The notes under the pieces: model-generated | Seen by the model: the letters and a program-made list of their open reading frames with translations, nothing else | What the model was told of the DNA's origin: nothing | The model's database searches: none | Program-made: the position numbers and the translations under genes | Part shown: in pieces, positions 55,459 to 63,846 of the stretch | Numbering within the stretch: the first letter of the stretch is position 1 | Layout of the letters: each line of letters begins with the position of its first letter | NCBI GenBank assembly: GCA_016710275.1 | Contig: JADJXS010000001.1 | Coordinates: forward strand, 2,232,001 to 2,296,000 | Source of the DNA: Phycisphaerales bacterium | Lineage (GTDB): Bacteria; Planctomycetota; Phycisphaerae; UBA1845; Fen-1342 | Length of the DNA: 64,000 nucleotides | Direction: 5' to 3'

Positions 55459-56571
55459 ATGCACAGTCGCATCCGCCAGATTCAGCAACTCGGCCAGGCC
55501 GTCTGGATCGACTTTATCAGCCGCGAACTGCTTCGCAGCGGCCGCCTCGATCAGCTCATTGCGGAGGGCGTGACGGGCATGACCTCCAACCCGACCATCT
55601 TCCAGAAGGCCATCGCCGGCGGACGCGAGTATGACGAGGACGTGCGCGCCGCCTGGCGCGACTCCTCGGGCGATCCGTACACGGCCTACGAGTCCGTCGC
55701 CGTTTGTGACATCTGCGACGCGGCGGACGCGCTGCGCCCCGTGTTCGACGCAACGCAAGGGCGCGACGGTTTCGTTTCCATGGAGGTGAACCCGAAGCTG
55801 GCCGACGACACCGCCGGCACGATCGCCGAAGCGCGGAGGCTGCACGGCCGCGTCGCCCGCCCGAACCTGATGATCAAGGTTCCGGCGACGTCCGCCGGAT
55901 TGCCCGCGATCGCCACGCTGATCGGCGAGGGCATTCACGTCAACGTCACGCTGATTTTCTCGCTGTCGATGCACGAAGCGGTGATGCGCTCCTACATCGA
56001 CGGATTGCGGCGGCTGCAGCGCAGCGGCAAGCCGGTCGCGGGCGTCGCCTCGGTCGCGTCGTTCTTCATCAGCCGGGTGGATTCGCTGGTGGACAAGCTG
56101 CTGGAGGCGTATCGCGAGGATCCGCGATCCGCGGGCCTGGCGGGCAAGGCGGCCGTCGCCAACGCACGACTGGCTTATGCGCGCTTCCGCGAGATTTTCG
56201 GCGGCTCCGAATTCGCCGATCTGCGGGCCGCCGGCGCGCGGGTGCAGCGTCCGCTGTGGGCCAGCACCAGCACCAAGAACCCTGCGTACAGCCCCACGCT
56301 CTACGTGGACACGCTCATCGGCCCGCACACCGTGAACACGCTGCCGCCCGCCACGCTCGAGGAGCTGCGCAAACCCGGCGTCGTCGCGCAGACCGTCGAG
56401 CAGAACCTGGACGAAGCCCGCACCGTGCTCGCGCGGCTGCAGGCCCTCGGCATCGACATGACCGCCGTCACCGATCGGTTGCTGGCCGAGGGGGTGAAGC
56501 TCTTCGTTGACTCATTTGACGAATTGCTGGCCGACATCGAGCGGAAGGGCGCTGCGCTCGCCCGCGCGTAA
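55459..56571 (+). CDS. tal: Transaldolase
   Basis: 370 residues. Moves a dihydroxyacetone unit from sedoheptulose 7-phosphate to glyceraldehyde 3-phosphate in the pentose phosphate pathway. LGQAVWIDFISRELLRSG, GMTSNPTIFQKAIAGG, VSMEVNPKLADDT, LMIKVPATSAGL (Schiff-base Lys), INVTLIF-like HVNVTLIFSLS, ASFFISRVD and KNPAYSPTLYVDTLIGP are typical of the long (tal-type 2) form. SD-like GGAGAGG precedes the start. Confidence 0.93.
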   Translation: MHSRIRQIQQLGQAVWIDFISRELLRSGRLDQLIAEGVTGMTSNPTIFQKAIAGGREYDEDVRAAWRDSSGDPYTAYESVAVCDICDAADALRPVFDATQGRDGFVSMEVNPKLADDTAGTIAEARRLHGRVARPNLMIKVPATSAGLPAIATLIGEGIHVNVTLIFSLSMHEAVMRSYIDGLRRLQRSGKPVAGVASVASFFISRVDSLVDKLLEAYREDPRSAGLAGKAAVANARLAYARFREIFGGSEFADLRAAGARVQRPLWASTSTKNPAYSPTLYVDTLIGPHTVNTLPPATLEELRKPGVVAQTVEQNLDEARTVLARLQALGIDMTAVTDRLLAEGVKLFVDSFDELLADIERKGAALARA

Positions 56572-56638
56572 GCGTCTGAGCCTGCGCGGCTGAGCGGTAA
56601 TCGTCACGACGCGCGACGAGAGACCGCTTGCGCCGCGG

Positions 56639-57598
56639 TTACGGAAGCTCCATCAGTTGCCGCACGTGGGCCGGCACGCAGCGCCGCAGCACGTCGAGGT
56701 TGTATCCGCCCTCCAGCACGCTCAGGACACGTCCGTTCGTGGACGCGGCGGTCGCCTCCAGCAGCGCGGCGGTCATCCACGTGAAGTGCTCATCGGTCAG
56801 CGCCAGGCACCCCAGCGGGTCATCGGCGTGCGCGTCAAAGCCGGCCGAAAGTAGCAGCACCTGCGGCTGGTAGTCGCGCAGCGCCGGCAGCACGCGCTCC
56901 TCCAGCGCCCGGCGATGCGCGGCATCCCCCTCATCCGGCATGAAGGTGACGTTCAGAGTAAAGCCGGCGCCGGGGCCGATCCCGGTTTCGTGTTCCTGGC
57001 CGGTGCCGGGATAGAGGAAGCGCGGGTGGCCGTGCGTACTGACGAACAGCACGCGCGCATCGCTCTCGAAGGCGTGCTGCGTGCCGTTTCCGTGATGCAC
57101 GTCGAAATCGACGATGGCGATCCGCTGCATCGCGAATTCATCGCGCAGCGCCGCGGCCGCCAGCGCAATGTTGTTGTAGAGGCAGAAGCCCATCGAGCGG
57201 TCGCGCTCGGCGTGGTGGCCGGGCGGGCGGACGGCACAGAAGGCGCGGCGCAGCGCTCCGTGCCCGATGCGCCGCGCCGCCTCGACCACTCCACCCGCCG
57301 CCAGCCGGGCGATTTCCTCGCTCTCCGCGCAGATCGCGCTGTCGGGCACGTCGATGAAGCGGCGCTTCTCGCGGCAGTGTTCACTCACGCGCCGCACATA
57401 CTCCGGCGTGTGAATGCGATGCAGCAGGTCGTCCGCGATCGGCACGGGCGTCAGCAGGGGGGCGGCCCCATCGATCAGACCCGCGCTGCGCAGGCCCGCT
57501 CCGATCGCAGCAAGGCGCGACGGGCGCTCCGGATGACCCGGACCGGTGCCGTGCCGCTCAAAGAGCGGGTCGAAGAGGATCGCGAAGTCGGTCGTCAA
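56639..57598 (-). CDS. Histone-deacetylase-fold enzyme
   Basis: 319 residues. Zinc-dependent deacetylase fold: HPERPSRLAAIGAGLR, RPPGHHAERDRSMGFCLYNN, IVDFDVHHGNGTQ, THGHPRFLYPGTG, LLLSAGFDAHADDPLG and VLEGGYNLD. The two His of the charge relay, the Asp/His/Asp zinc ligands and a position for the Tyr (EGGYN) are all seen. Bacterial members deacetylate acetoin-related substrates, polyamines or proteins; target unknown. Confidence 0.92.
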   Translation of the reverse strand: MTTDFAILFDPLFERHGTGPGHPERPSRLAAIGAGLRSAGLIDGAAPLLTPVPIADDLLHRIHTPEYVRRVSEHCREKRRFIDVPDSAICAESEEIARLAAGGVVEAARRIGHGALRRAFCAVRPPGHHAERDRSMGFCLYNNIALAAAALRDEFAMQRIAIVDFDVHHGNGTQHAFESDARVLFVSTHGHPRFLYPGTGQEHETGIGPGAGFTLNVTFMPDEGDAAHRRALEERVLPALRDYQPQVLLLSAGFDAHADDPLGCLALTDEHFTWMTAALLEATAASTNGRVLSVLEGGYNLDVLRRCVPAHVRQLMELP

Positions 57599-57633
57599 TG
57601 TTCAGCAGGCCTTCCATTGAACGCCCGCGACGG

Positions 57634-58209
57634 CTACTTCGCCATCGCCGTTCCGCTCGACTTGAGGCCCATGATCACCGCGGCGGGAGCACTCATCCGC
57701 ATGCGCTTCTGCGGGCCGACGATCTTGCGGATCTCCTCGGCCGACTTGCCGGCTTCCTCGGCGATGTGCCGCGCCTCGTCCTCATCCACCATTTCCACGA
57801 CCAGCGTGCCCTCGACGATGACGGGCTTGCCGACCGCCTCGGTCGGGATCAATCGCCCCTCGATCGGGCAGACGAACTTGACGAACAGGCCATCGCCCTT
57901 GTCGCCGTCAGCCATGCGGATCCAGCAGCCCTTGTGCAGGCAGACCTCGCGCACCACGGCGCTGACCCGGATGGGCTTGTCCTTGTACTTGTCCGGCGAC
58001 GCCAGCACCGTGCGGATCGGCACGGTCTTCGAATCCGCCAGCGTCATCTTCTCGCCGAAGTGCTGCTGATCGAGGCTGGATTGCTCATGGCACTTCCCCT
58101 TCGGGCAATTGCAGTCGCCGCAGGAGCTGCAGCACTTGGACGCGCAGCCCGCCGCCAGCCCCAGGCTCGCCAGCGCCGCGCACAGACACAGAACCCATTT
58201 TCCGCTCAT
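57634..58209 (-). CDS. DUF4920-like lipoprotein with Cys-rich metal-binding start
   Basis: 191 residues. Lipobox LGLAAGC, then CASKCCSSCGDCNCPKGKCH, a Cys cluster that could bind a metal. The DUF4920 core has ASPDKYKDKPIRVSAVVREVCLHKGCWIRMADG, with its CxxxGC motif, and an end rich in acidic helix. Its ATG overlaps the stop of the upstream CHAD gene (ATGA), so the two are coupled. A role in metal handling is inferred from the Cys content only. Confidence 0.8.
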   Translation of the reverse strand: MSGKWVLCLCAALASLGLAAGCASKCCSSCGDCNCPKGKCHEQSSLDQQHFGEKMTLADSKTVPIRTVLASPDKYKDKPIRVSAVVREVCLHKGCWIRMADGDKGDGLFVKFVCPIEGRLIPTEAVGKPVIVEGTLVVEMVDEDEARHIAEEAGKSAEEIRKIVGPQKRMRMSAPAAVIMGLKSSGTAMAK

Positions 58210-59246
58210 GATCTTGCTCCGGTTTCTCGCTCCCCCGACTCCGACGCGCCGATCCGCCGCGGCATCCGCAGTCCGCGACGTACTTCATCGGCAAACGACT
58301 CATCGTCCAGCAGCGTGGTGACGCCGCAGAATTCCAGGTATTGCTCGCGACGCTCGCCGCGCAGGCGCTCCAGCGGCGGCAGCAGTCCGTCGGCCAGTGT
58401 GCCGCGACCGTGTTCGCTCAACCGCGACAGCGTTCGCGAGAGCAGCTCGTCCAGCATCACCAGGTCGTGATGCCGCCCCAGCACATCCTGCAACTGCTTG
58501 CAGCGCGCCAGCAGCCGGGCATGCCCGTCCGCAAACGCCGGCTCCAGCAGTTCAATGGCATATCGCAGGCGCTTCACCGCGATCCGCAGCGCGTGCATTT
58601 CGTCCGCGCGCTCGCGCTCCCTGAGCCGCGGCATTCCGCAAAAGGCGTCGCGCAGCAGCGGCTCCAAGACACCCCAAGCGGCCTCGGGCAGGGCCGGTCC
58701 CGCCGCCGCGCTGACCAGGTGCTCGGCCAGCCATCGCACGTCGCGTCCCAGCCGGCCGAAGTCAATCTTGGCCAATCGCCGCGCCATCCGCGCATGTTCG
58801 TGCGCTCGACGGGCATCCACCAGCTCGAGCATGTGCTCAATCGCCGCGCGCTCCCCCTCGCGCGTGCTGGCGGCATGCTGCCGGGCCAGCGCCTCCCCAT
58901 GCACGTCCCATTCGCGCGCGCCGCCTGCGCCGCGCGTCACCTTGCGCAGCGCCTTGCCGACGCGCTTCGCTCGACCGGTCCGCAGATAGCCGCCGAACAC
59001 CGTCAGCACCGCCCGCAGCCGGCGACTCGATACGCGGAGGTTGTGAATCGCTTCAGCGTCCGAATCCAGCGCCGCCGGAACGCTCTCCGAAAGCCCGCGC
59101 CAGCGCCGCAGAATGGCGCTATGCACGAACCGGGCGACCGCATCGCCGCCGCCGGGATCGGGCGACGGACCGGCCTCGGACCGGCCGCGCTCCGGCTCAC
59201 CGGGCGCCGCGCCCTCCGGCCGTCCTTCCGCCTCTTTCGTGATCAT
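58206..59246 (-). CDS. CHAD-domain protein
   Basis: 346 residues. The CHAD (conserved histidine alpha-helical) fold has VHSAILRRWRG, IHNLRVSSRRLRAVLTVFGGYL, LRKVTRGAGGAREWDVHGEAL, MHALRIAVKRLRYAIELLEPAF and LGRHHDLVMLDELL. CHAD domains bind polyphosphate; here no adenylate/CYTH partner is fused. Function might be in polyphosphate or metal handling with the overlapping DUF4920-like lipoprotein. No strong SD is seen at the start. Confidence 0.85.
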   Translation of the reverse strand: MITKEAEGRPEGAAPGEPERGRSEAGPSPDPGGGDAVARFVHSAILRRWRGLSESVPAALDSDAEAIHNLRVSSRRLRAVLTVFGGYLRTGRAKRVGKALRKVTRGAGGAREWDVHGEALARQHAASTREGERAAIEHMLELVDARRAHEHARMARRLAKIDFGRLGRDVRWLAEHLVSAAAGPALPEAAWGVLEPLLRDAFCGMPRLRERERADEMHALRIAVKRLRYAIELLEPAFADGHARLLARCKQLQDVLGRHHDLVMLDELLSRTLSRLSEHGRGTLADGLLPPLERLRGERREQYLEFCGVTTLLDDESFADEVRRGLRMPRRIGASESGERETGARS

Positions 59247-59374
59247 GATGAGCCAGAATATCGAATTGCGGCACCGGTCGCAAACCGCGGCGGCACGGTC
59301 AGCGGCTCCTGAGATCAGCCGGAATTCGGCGCCTCTTTCGAGCTAGAATCAGGACGCCAGCGTGGGAGTGTTTC

Positions 59375-61024
59375 ATGCCGCGCGATGTAATCAGCCGAAC
59401 CGCCGACCCGGCCCTTGCGGCGCTGCGCATAGCGGGTCGTGATTGGCCGCGGGCGCTGTTGTCGCCGATCCTGGTGCCGGACGCCTGGCTCGGGCTGGTG
59501 GACACACGCGACGGGCGGCGCAGGCGGGTGGTCGCTGGCGACGATCCGCGGCCGGCGGCGGACGACACGCTGACGCTGTTGCGAAGCCGCCCGCTGGCGA
59601 CGCCGATTGAGGTCGGGTTTCGGCCGGACGCCGACGGGGCCGGTGTGGCCGCGGTGGTCGAGTTGCTCATCCGCGTGCTGCCGGGGGAGCATGAGCTGGC
59701 GGCGTTTGCGCGGCTCATCCCCGATGGCGGTGAGATGCCGCTGTCACGTATCGCGGAGCTGGTGACACACGCCGGCGCGGCGAAGGCTGTCAGCGAGTTC
59801 ATCCGCTCGGAGCGCGCAGAGGCGCTGGTCGCGTCGGATGTTCGTTCGCAGCTTCAGACGCGGCTTGCCGACGCGCTCTCCACATTCCTGTTTGACAGCG
59901 GCATGGAACTGGTCGGCATCACCCGTGCCCACTTCCGAGCCGCGTCTGCGCCGATGCCGATGGCGCCGGTTGTCGCCCGTCCGGTCAGCGCCACTGCGGC
60001 AGCGACCGCCGGGCCGGTGGGGCAATCGGTTGCGCAGGGCGTCGGCAATGTGAGAGGCGACGGGCGCAGCGCGGCCGGGCGATCCTTGTCTTCGGCAATC
60101 GCGGAGGTTCTTGTTCTCGATGCGCGTCGAATCACGCGATTTGGCGCCGATGGGCGCATTCTGGCGGATTCCGCGTTCGAACTGCCGACCGACCTCGGCC
60201 CGCTGCGATCTCTTTCCGTCATGGAGAGTCCTCCGTGCGCTGTGCGGCGCTTGCTGGCTGTCGGCGCGCGGCTGGGGGTTTGGCTGCTGGATCCCGCCAG
60301 CGGGCGGCAGCTGGCCCGCCTCGACGCCGGAAAATCGCCTTCCACGACAACCGGGTTCAATCGCTGCGCGCTGCGCGGCGACTGGCTGCTCGCCACGCAT
60401 TCGCAGCTCGGCGTCTGGACGTGGAACCTGCGCGACCCACGCGTGCCGGGGCGCTGCGCCTTTCCGCCGGACGGCCGGCCGCTGCGAGCGCCGAGGGCAT
60501 TGCCGGGCGAGCGGATGCTGTTCGCACACGGACGCGAATTGATCGAAATGGACGCACACGGGCGCACACGGTCGCGATTTGACGCCGCCACCGCGGATGT
60601 GCATGACATCGCGGTCTGCGAAGGGGCGGTGCATGTCGCGGACGACGCCGGGCGAGTGCTGGCCGAGCGGCTGGACGGCCGCCAAGGCGCTTGGGAGCAA
60701 CTGTATCGATCAGCCGCTGGAGTGGAATCGATCGCGGCCGGGCGACGCGACGGGCGGCTGGAAATCATCGTGGCGGATCGTCAGCACGGCGTCGTCGGGC
60801 TGTATCCCGAGTTGCGCGAGAGCGCGGTGCTGATGCCGCTGGTGACGGGCGCACGGCGGGCCTGGGCCTGCGGTGATGCGCTCGCAGCGCTTTCGGAGCT
60901 GCGCGATCATGTGTCGATCGGCCTCCTCGGTGGCGGCGGCTCGGTACACGAGCTTCGCCCGTCGGCGGGCGTGGCAGGGGGAATTCAGGACGTCGCCCTC
61001 CTGCCGCTCGAGCTCGCGGTTTGA
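59375..61024 (+). CDS. Protein of unknown function with possible SPFH-like N-terminal part
   Basis: 549 residues, no signal peptide. Residues about 1-185 contain a pattern (ELLIRVLPGEHELAAFARL, LQTRLADALSTFLFDSGMELVGITRAHF) that resembles the end of an SPFH/band-7 domain. A low-complexity Ala/Pro/Val linker follows, then about 300 residues of repeated beta-strand-rich units (LGVWLLDPASGRQLARLDAG, LGVWTWNLRDP, GECALD-like) suggestive of a beta-propeller. Neither assignment is certain. The neighbouring CHAD gene is divergent. Confidence 0.7.
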   Translation: MPRDVISRTADPALAALRIAGRDWPRALLSPILVPDAWLGLVDTRDGRRRRVVAGDDPRPAADDTLTLLRSRPLATPIEVGFRPDADGAGVAAVVELLIRVLPGEHELAAFARLIPDGGEMPLSRIAELVTHAGAAKAVSEFIRSERAEALVASDVRSQLQTRLADALSTFLFDSGMELVGITRAHFRAASAPMPMAPVVARPVSATAAATAGPVGQSVAQGVGNVRGDGRSAAGRSLSSAIAEVLVLDARRITRFGADGRILADSAFELPTDLGPLRSLSVMESPPCAVRRLLAVGARLGVWLLDPASGRQLARLDAGKSPSTTTGFNRCALRGDWLLATHSQLGVWTWNLRDPRVPGRCAFPPDGRPLRAPRALPGERMLFAHGRELIEMDAHGRTRSRFDAATADVHDIAVCEGAVHVADDAGRVLAERLDGRQGAWEQLYRSAAGVESIAAGRRDGRLEIIVADRQHGVVGLYPELRESAVLMPLVTGARRAWACGDALAALSELRDHVSIGLLGGGGSVHELRPSAGVAGGIQDVALLPLELAV

Positions 61025-61081
61025 CGTGCGGGGGGCGGCGGCTATGCTCCCGCCGCCGGTCCTTTCGCAGGAGGCCTGAAG

Positions 61082-61522
61082 TTGGATGCCGCGCTTGCCG
61101 CCGAGATACTCCGCCGTGCCGCCGAGGCGCCGTGCATCGAATCGGGGGGCATGCGCGTGCTGGAGCTTCAGCCCGGCAGGGTGCGGCTGACCGCGCGGCA
61201 CAATCCGCAGTTCAACGGGCTGCTGTCGGGTTTTCACGGGGGGATGCTGGCCTTTGTCGCCGATTGCGCTGCGTGGTTCGCGATCGTTTCGCACACCGGC
61301 CCGGATGAGCCGCTGCTGACGACGGACATGCACGTCCGTTATCTGGGGGTCTGCGCGGGCGACGTGCGCGTCGAGGCGCAGGTGATCAAGCTGGGGCGGA
61401 CGCTGTGCCCGGTGTCCGTGGAGATGTATGACCCGGATGGGCGGCTGGCCGCGGTGGGGCAGGTGACCTACATCCGGACGAATAATCTGCGGCGGGACGC
61501 GGATGCGCAGGGGGGTGGCTGA
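61082..61522 (+). CDS. PaaI-type thioesterase (hot-dog fold)
   Basis: 146 residues. TTG start with AGGAGG eight bases upstream. NPQFNGLLSGFHGGMLAFVADCAAWFAI is the hot-dog helix region with HGG typical of PaaI thioesterases; TDMHVRYLGVCAGDVRVEAQVIKLGRT and DGRLAAVGQVTYI follow. It should hydrolyse acyl-CoA thioesters. The substrate is unknown. Confidence 0.85.
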   Translation: MDAALAAEILRRAAEAPCIESGGMRVLELQPGRVRLTARHNPQFNGLLSGFHGGMLAFVADCAAWFAIVSHTGPDEPLLTTDMHVRYLGVCAGDVRVEAQVIKLGRTLCPVSVEMYDPDGRLAAVGQVTYIRTNNLRRDADAQGGG

Positions 61523-61632
61523 GTCCGACTTGTCTATCGGAAGGCGTGTTTGGTACGATACGGGTTATCGGGGAATGGCGGGTGTTCGCATTGGCGGGAC
61601 GGCATGGAAGCCGAGCCGCCGGGAGGATGGTG

Positions 61633-62322
61633 ATGCAACGGATTGCGGTTTTTGCGGTGGGGGTGCTGCTGGTCGTCGGTTGCTCGGGGAATCCGGCGAC
61701 AAAGTACGATCGCCCGCTGCCCGACCCGCTCCTGACCACGAAGAAGGCTCCGCCGCCCGCTCGACCCGGCGCAACGACGCCGCCGCGCCCGGGGGCTGCG
61801 CCGGCTGCGTGGACGCCGCCGGGCGGGATCAAGCGCTCGCTGTGGAAGTGCATCGTGGTTCATCACTCGGCCAGTGACAAGGCCACGCCGCAGAGCATGA
61901 ACAGTTGGCATTTGCAGCGCGGCTGGGAAAACGGGCTGGGCTATCACTTCGTGATCGGCAACGGCGTGAATTATCCCGACGGCCAGGTTTTTGTCGGTCC
62001 GCGCTGGACGAGTCAGCAGGAGGGGGCGCACTGCAAGAACGCGGCGGGGAAGTTCTTCGGCCTGTGGCGCAAGAGCGGGTATTACAACGAGCACGGCATC
62101 GGCATCTGCCTGATCGGCGATTTTGACAAGGGGCGGCCGACGGCCAAGCAGCGCGAGGCGCTGGCGCGGCTGACGGCGTTCCTGTGTGCCGAGGCGGGGA
62201 TCAGCGCTGATCATGTGCACGGCCACGGCGACGTGACGGGCAAGACGAAATGCCCGGGTGCGCACATGGACGTGGCGTGGCTGCGGCGTTCGGTGAAGCA
62301 GATCAACGCGTCGTCGCGGTAG
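61633..62322 (+). CDS. Lipoprotein N-acetylmuramoyl-L-alanine amidase
   Basis: About 229 residues. Lipobox VLLVVGCSG gives an envelope-anchored enzyme; GGGAGG fits the start at MQRIAV. A Pro-rich linker (PPPARPGATTPPRPGA) precedes the amidase_2/PGRP domain: IVVHHSAS (zinc His), YHFVIGNG, GYYNEHGIGICLIGDF and HVHGHGDVTGKTKCPG (second His and Cys). It cleaves the amide between MurNAc and peptide of peptidoglycan. Planctomycetes have peptidoglycan, consistent with this. Confidence 0.88.
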   Translation: MQRIAVFAVGVLLVVGCSGNPATKYDRPLPDPLLTTKKAPPPARPGATTPPRPGAAPAAWTPPGGIKRSLWKCIVVHHSASDKATPQSMNSWHLQRGWENGLGYHFVIGNGVNYPDGQVFVGPRWTSQQEGAHCKNAAGKFFGLWRKSGYYNEHGIGICLIGDFDKGRPTAKQREALARLTAFLCAEAGISADHVHGHGDVTGKTKCPGAHMDVAWLRRSVKQINASSR

Positions 62323-62358
62323 GGGGGCGGGCGCGGCGCGGGCTACGCTAAAACAGCC

Positions 62359-62937
62359 TTACTTGCTTGGGTTGATCATGCGCCTGCCGGTGTCGGAGAT
62401 TTCCCACACGCCGCGGGGAGAATCGGCTTTCAGGAAGCCCTCTTTGATCATGGAGTTTCGCGCCCACTGCGCAGCATTGCGCCATCGCGGATTGTCCGGC
62501 CCGCTGGCAAGCGGCTGAAAGTCAACATCCTTGAGCACCGGCTTCATGAGTTGCTTGACTTGTTCGAGTGTTTCGGCAACTTTGCCTGTGCCCCCCATGC
62601 GAGAGAGGACCGTCAGAATCGGCTGGTAATACGCCGCTTCGGGTGTGCGAACTCCCTTCCGAAGTTTGCCGAGGTTGCGGCGCTCGGAGCGAGTCTCTTC
62701 GTCCTCCTCACGCTCTGCAACGGCGGCAATGTCCTCCCACTCCTTTCGCATAACGGCGACCCGGTCGCGGAACGACGTGAGCAAGCCTGCCCGTTCCAAC
62801 GCGTCCTTGGCCTTGCCGTAGTCGCGAGCCTCGAACGCTCTACTACCGACACCGTTAACAAAGTCGATCTCGGTCTCGACCTCTTCGAGCAGGATCTCAA
62901 ATGCAGATGACACGTTGGAGGGGTTATTCTCGATCAT
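62359..62937 (-). CDS. Mrr_N-like winged-helix protein, no nuclease domain
   Basis: 192 residues (MIENNPSNVS start assumed; no clear SD, and the frame stays open another 297 bases upstream). Segments YYQPILTVLSRMGGTGKVAETLEQV and RWRNAAQWARNSMIKEGFLKADSPRGVWEISDTGRRMI match the N-terminal winged helix of Mrr-type restriction proteins. The catalytic PD-(D/E)xK part is missing, so it may be a DNA-binding regulator or a fragment. Its GC content looks lower than the neighbours, which may indicate transfer. Confidence 0.7.
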   Translation of the reverse strand: MIENNPSNVSSAFEILLEEVETEIDFVNGVGSRAFEARDYGKAKDALERAGLLTSFRDRVAVMRKEWEDIAAVAEREEDEETRSERRNLGKLRKGVRTPEAAYYQPILTVLSRMGGTGKVAETLEQVKQLMKPVLKDVDFQPLASGPDNPRWRNAAQWARNSMIKEGFLKADSPRGVWEISDTGRRMINPSK

Positions 62938-63322
62938 GGGTAATCCACTGATGGTGCGAGTTCTCAGGCAGCGATCGGTCCCGTACACGCGACTACCGCC
63001 CATGTATGACTCGTGAGCATCCATTTCGTATTCCGTGGAAGGGTAGCGGATCGAAGGGGCTGCTCCCAGAGGCCGACTACTTCCACGAGGCATTCGATAA
63101 TTCTGCAACCTGACGTGAGTCAGGGGGGAATTTGTCGCATACCTCCCAGGCGTGCACGTGGCACGCCGGCCGGCGCGGGCCGGAGCGGTCGGGGCCGACA
63201 ATCCCCGACAAAAAAAATCTCTGATTGCCCGCAACGGTCAGCCGCGATGTTCGTCAATAGACTTAGAGCGGCGGATGCACGGCGATGGGCCGGGCGACGC
63301 CGGCTCGGATGGAGGCACGACC
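62938..63322. other. Gap upstream of the Mrr_N-like gene
   Basis: 385 bases. The minus-strand frame of the Mrr_N-like gene is open through most of it, so the gene could be longer than annotated. No repeat or clear promoter is seen; the last ~25 bases hold the SD of the small gene at 63323. Confidence 0.4.
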
Positions 63323-63613
63323 ATGAACGCGCAGGTGATGGATCCGATGATGGCGTCGATCGAGACGCTGCCCGGCCGCGCGGGTTCCGCGGCTCTCCAG
63401 GACCGTCGGGCGATTGCGGCGAAGTTCGTCGATGCCCGCGGCAAGCTTGATGTCCGGCATCTGTGGACGCGAAATGGCCATCGCTATTACCGCGTCAACT
63501 GGTGGACCGGGGTGGATGAGGGCGACGCGAGCGTGATTCGCTCCGCCTTTGTCAGCGTGGAGGATGCCGACGGCTCGCCCGTCGTCACCGACCACACCCG
63601 CAAAGCCGCCTGA
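63323..63613 (+). CDS. Small protein of unknown function
   Basis: 96 residues: MNAQVMDPMMASIETLPGRAG, DRRAIAAKFVDARGKLDVRHLW, then HRYYRVNWWTGVDEGDASVIRSAFVSVEDADGSPVV. GGAGG stands eight bases ahead of the ATG. Soluble, no hydrophobic segment. I do not recognise a family; it lies between the Mrr_N-like gene and the repeat array. Confidence 0.65.
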   Translation: MNAQVMDPMMASIETLPGRAGSAALQDRRAIAAKFVDARGKLDVRHLWTRNGHRYYRVNWWTGVDEGDASVIRSAFVSVEDADGSPVVTDHTRKAA

Positions 63614-63796
63614 TTTTGCACACGAACCCCGTGGCGCGGTCTCGGCCGACCGCCGGACCGCGCCGCGGGTGAACGAGACACTGTCACCCTCCTCTCAGGT
63701 GCCGCCGCGGGCGGTCGGGATAGACCCGGCCGCCCGTGAGCGCGTTTATGGGGGGTGGGTGGGAGGAGGAGGGAAAAAAAGGACGGGGCCTGCCTT
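63614..63796. other. Non-coding stretch before the right-end repeats
   Basis: 183 bases with nothing recognisable; a G-rich stretch (GGGGGGTGGGTGGGAGGAGG-like) precedes the repeat at 63797. Confidence 0.5.
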
Positions 63797-63846
63797 CCAG
63801 GGGCTGAAGCCCCTGGCAACGATCGTGTGCCCTGCGGGCGAAGAGC
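63797..63846 (+). repeat. Dispersed repeat family A, copy 3
   Basis: CCAGGGGCT-GA-AGCCCCTGG hairpin, CAACGATCGTGT, then GCCCTGCGGGCGAAGAGCG. It is fused to the 65-base tandem array, whose units begin with the same GCCCTGCGGGCGAAGAGCG segment. Confidence 0.75.
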
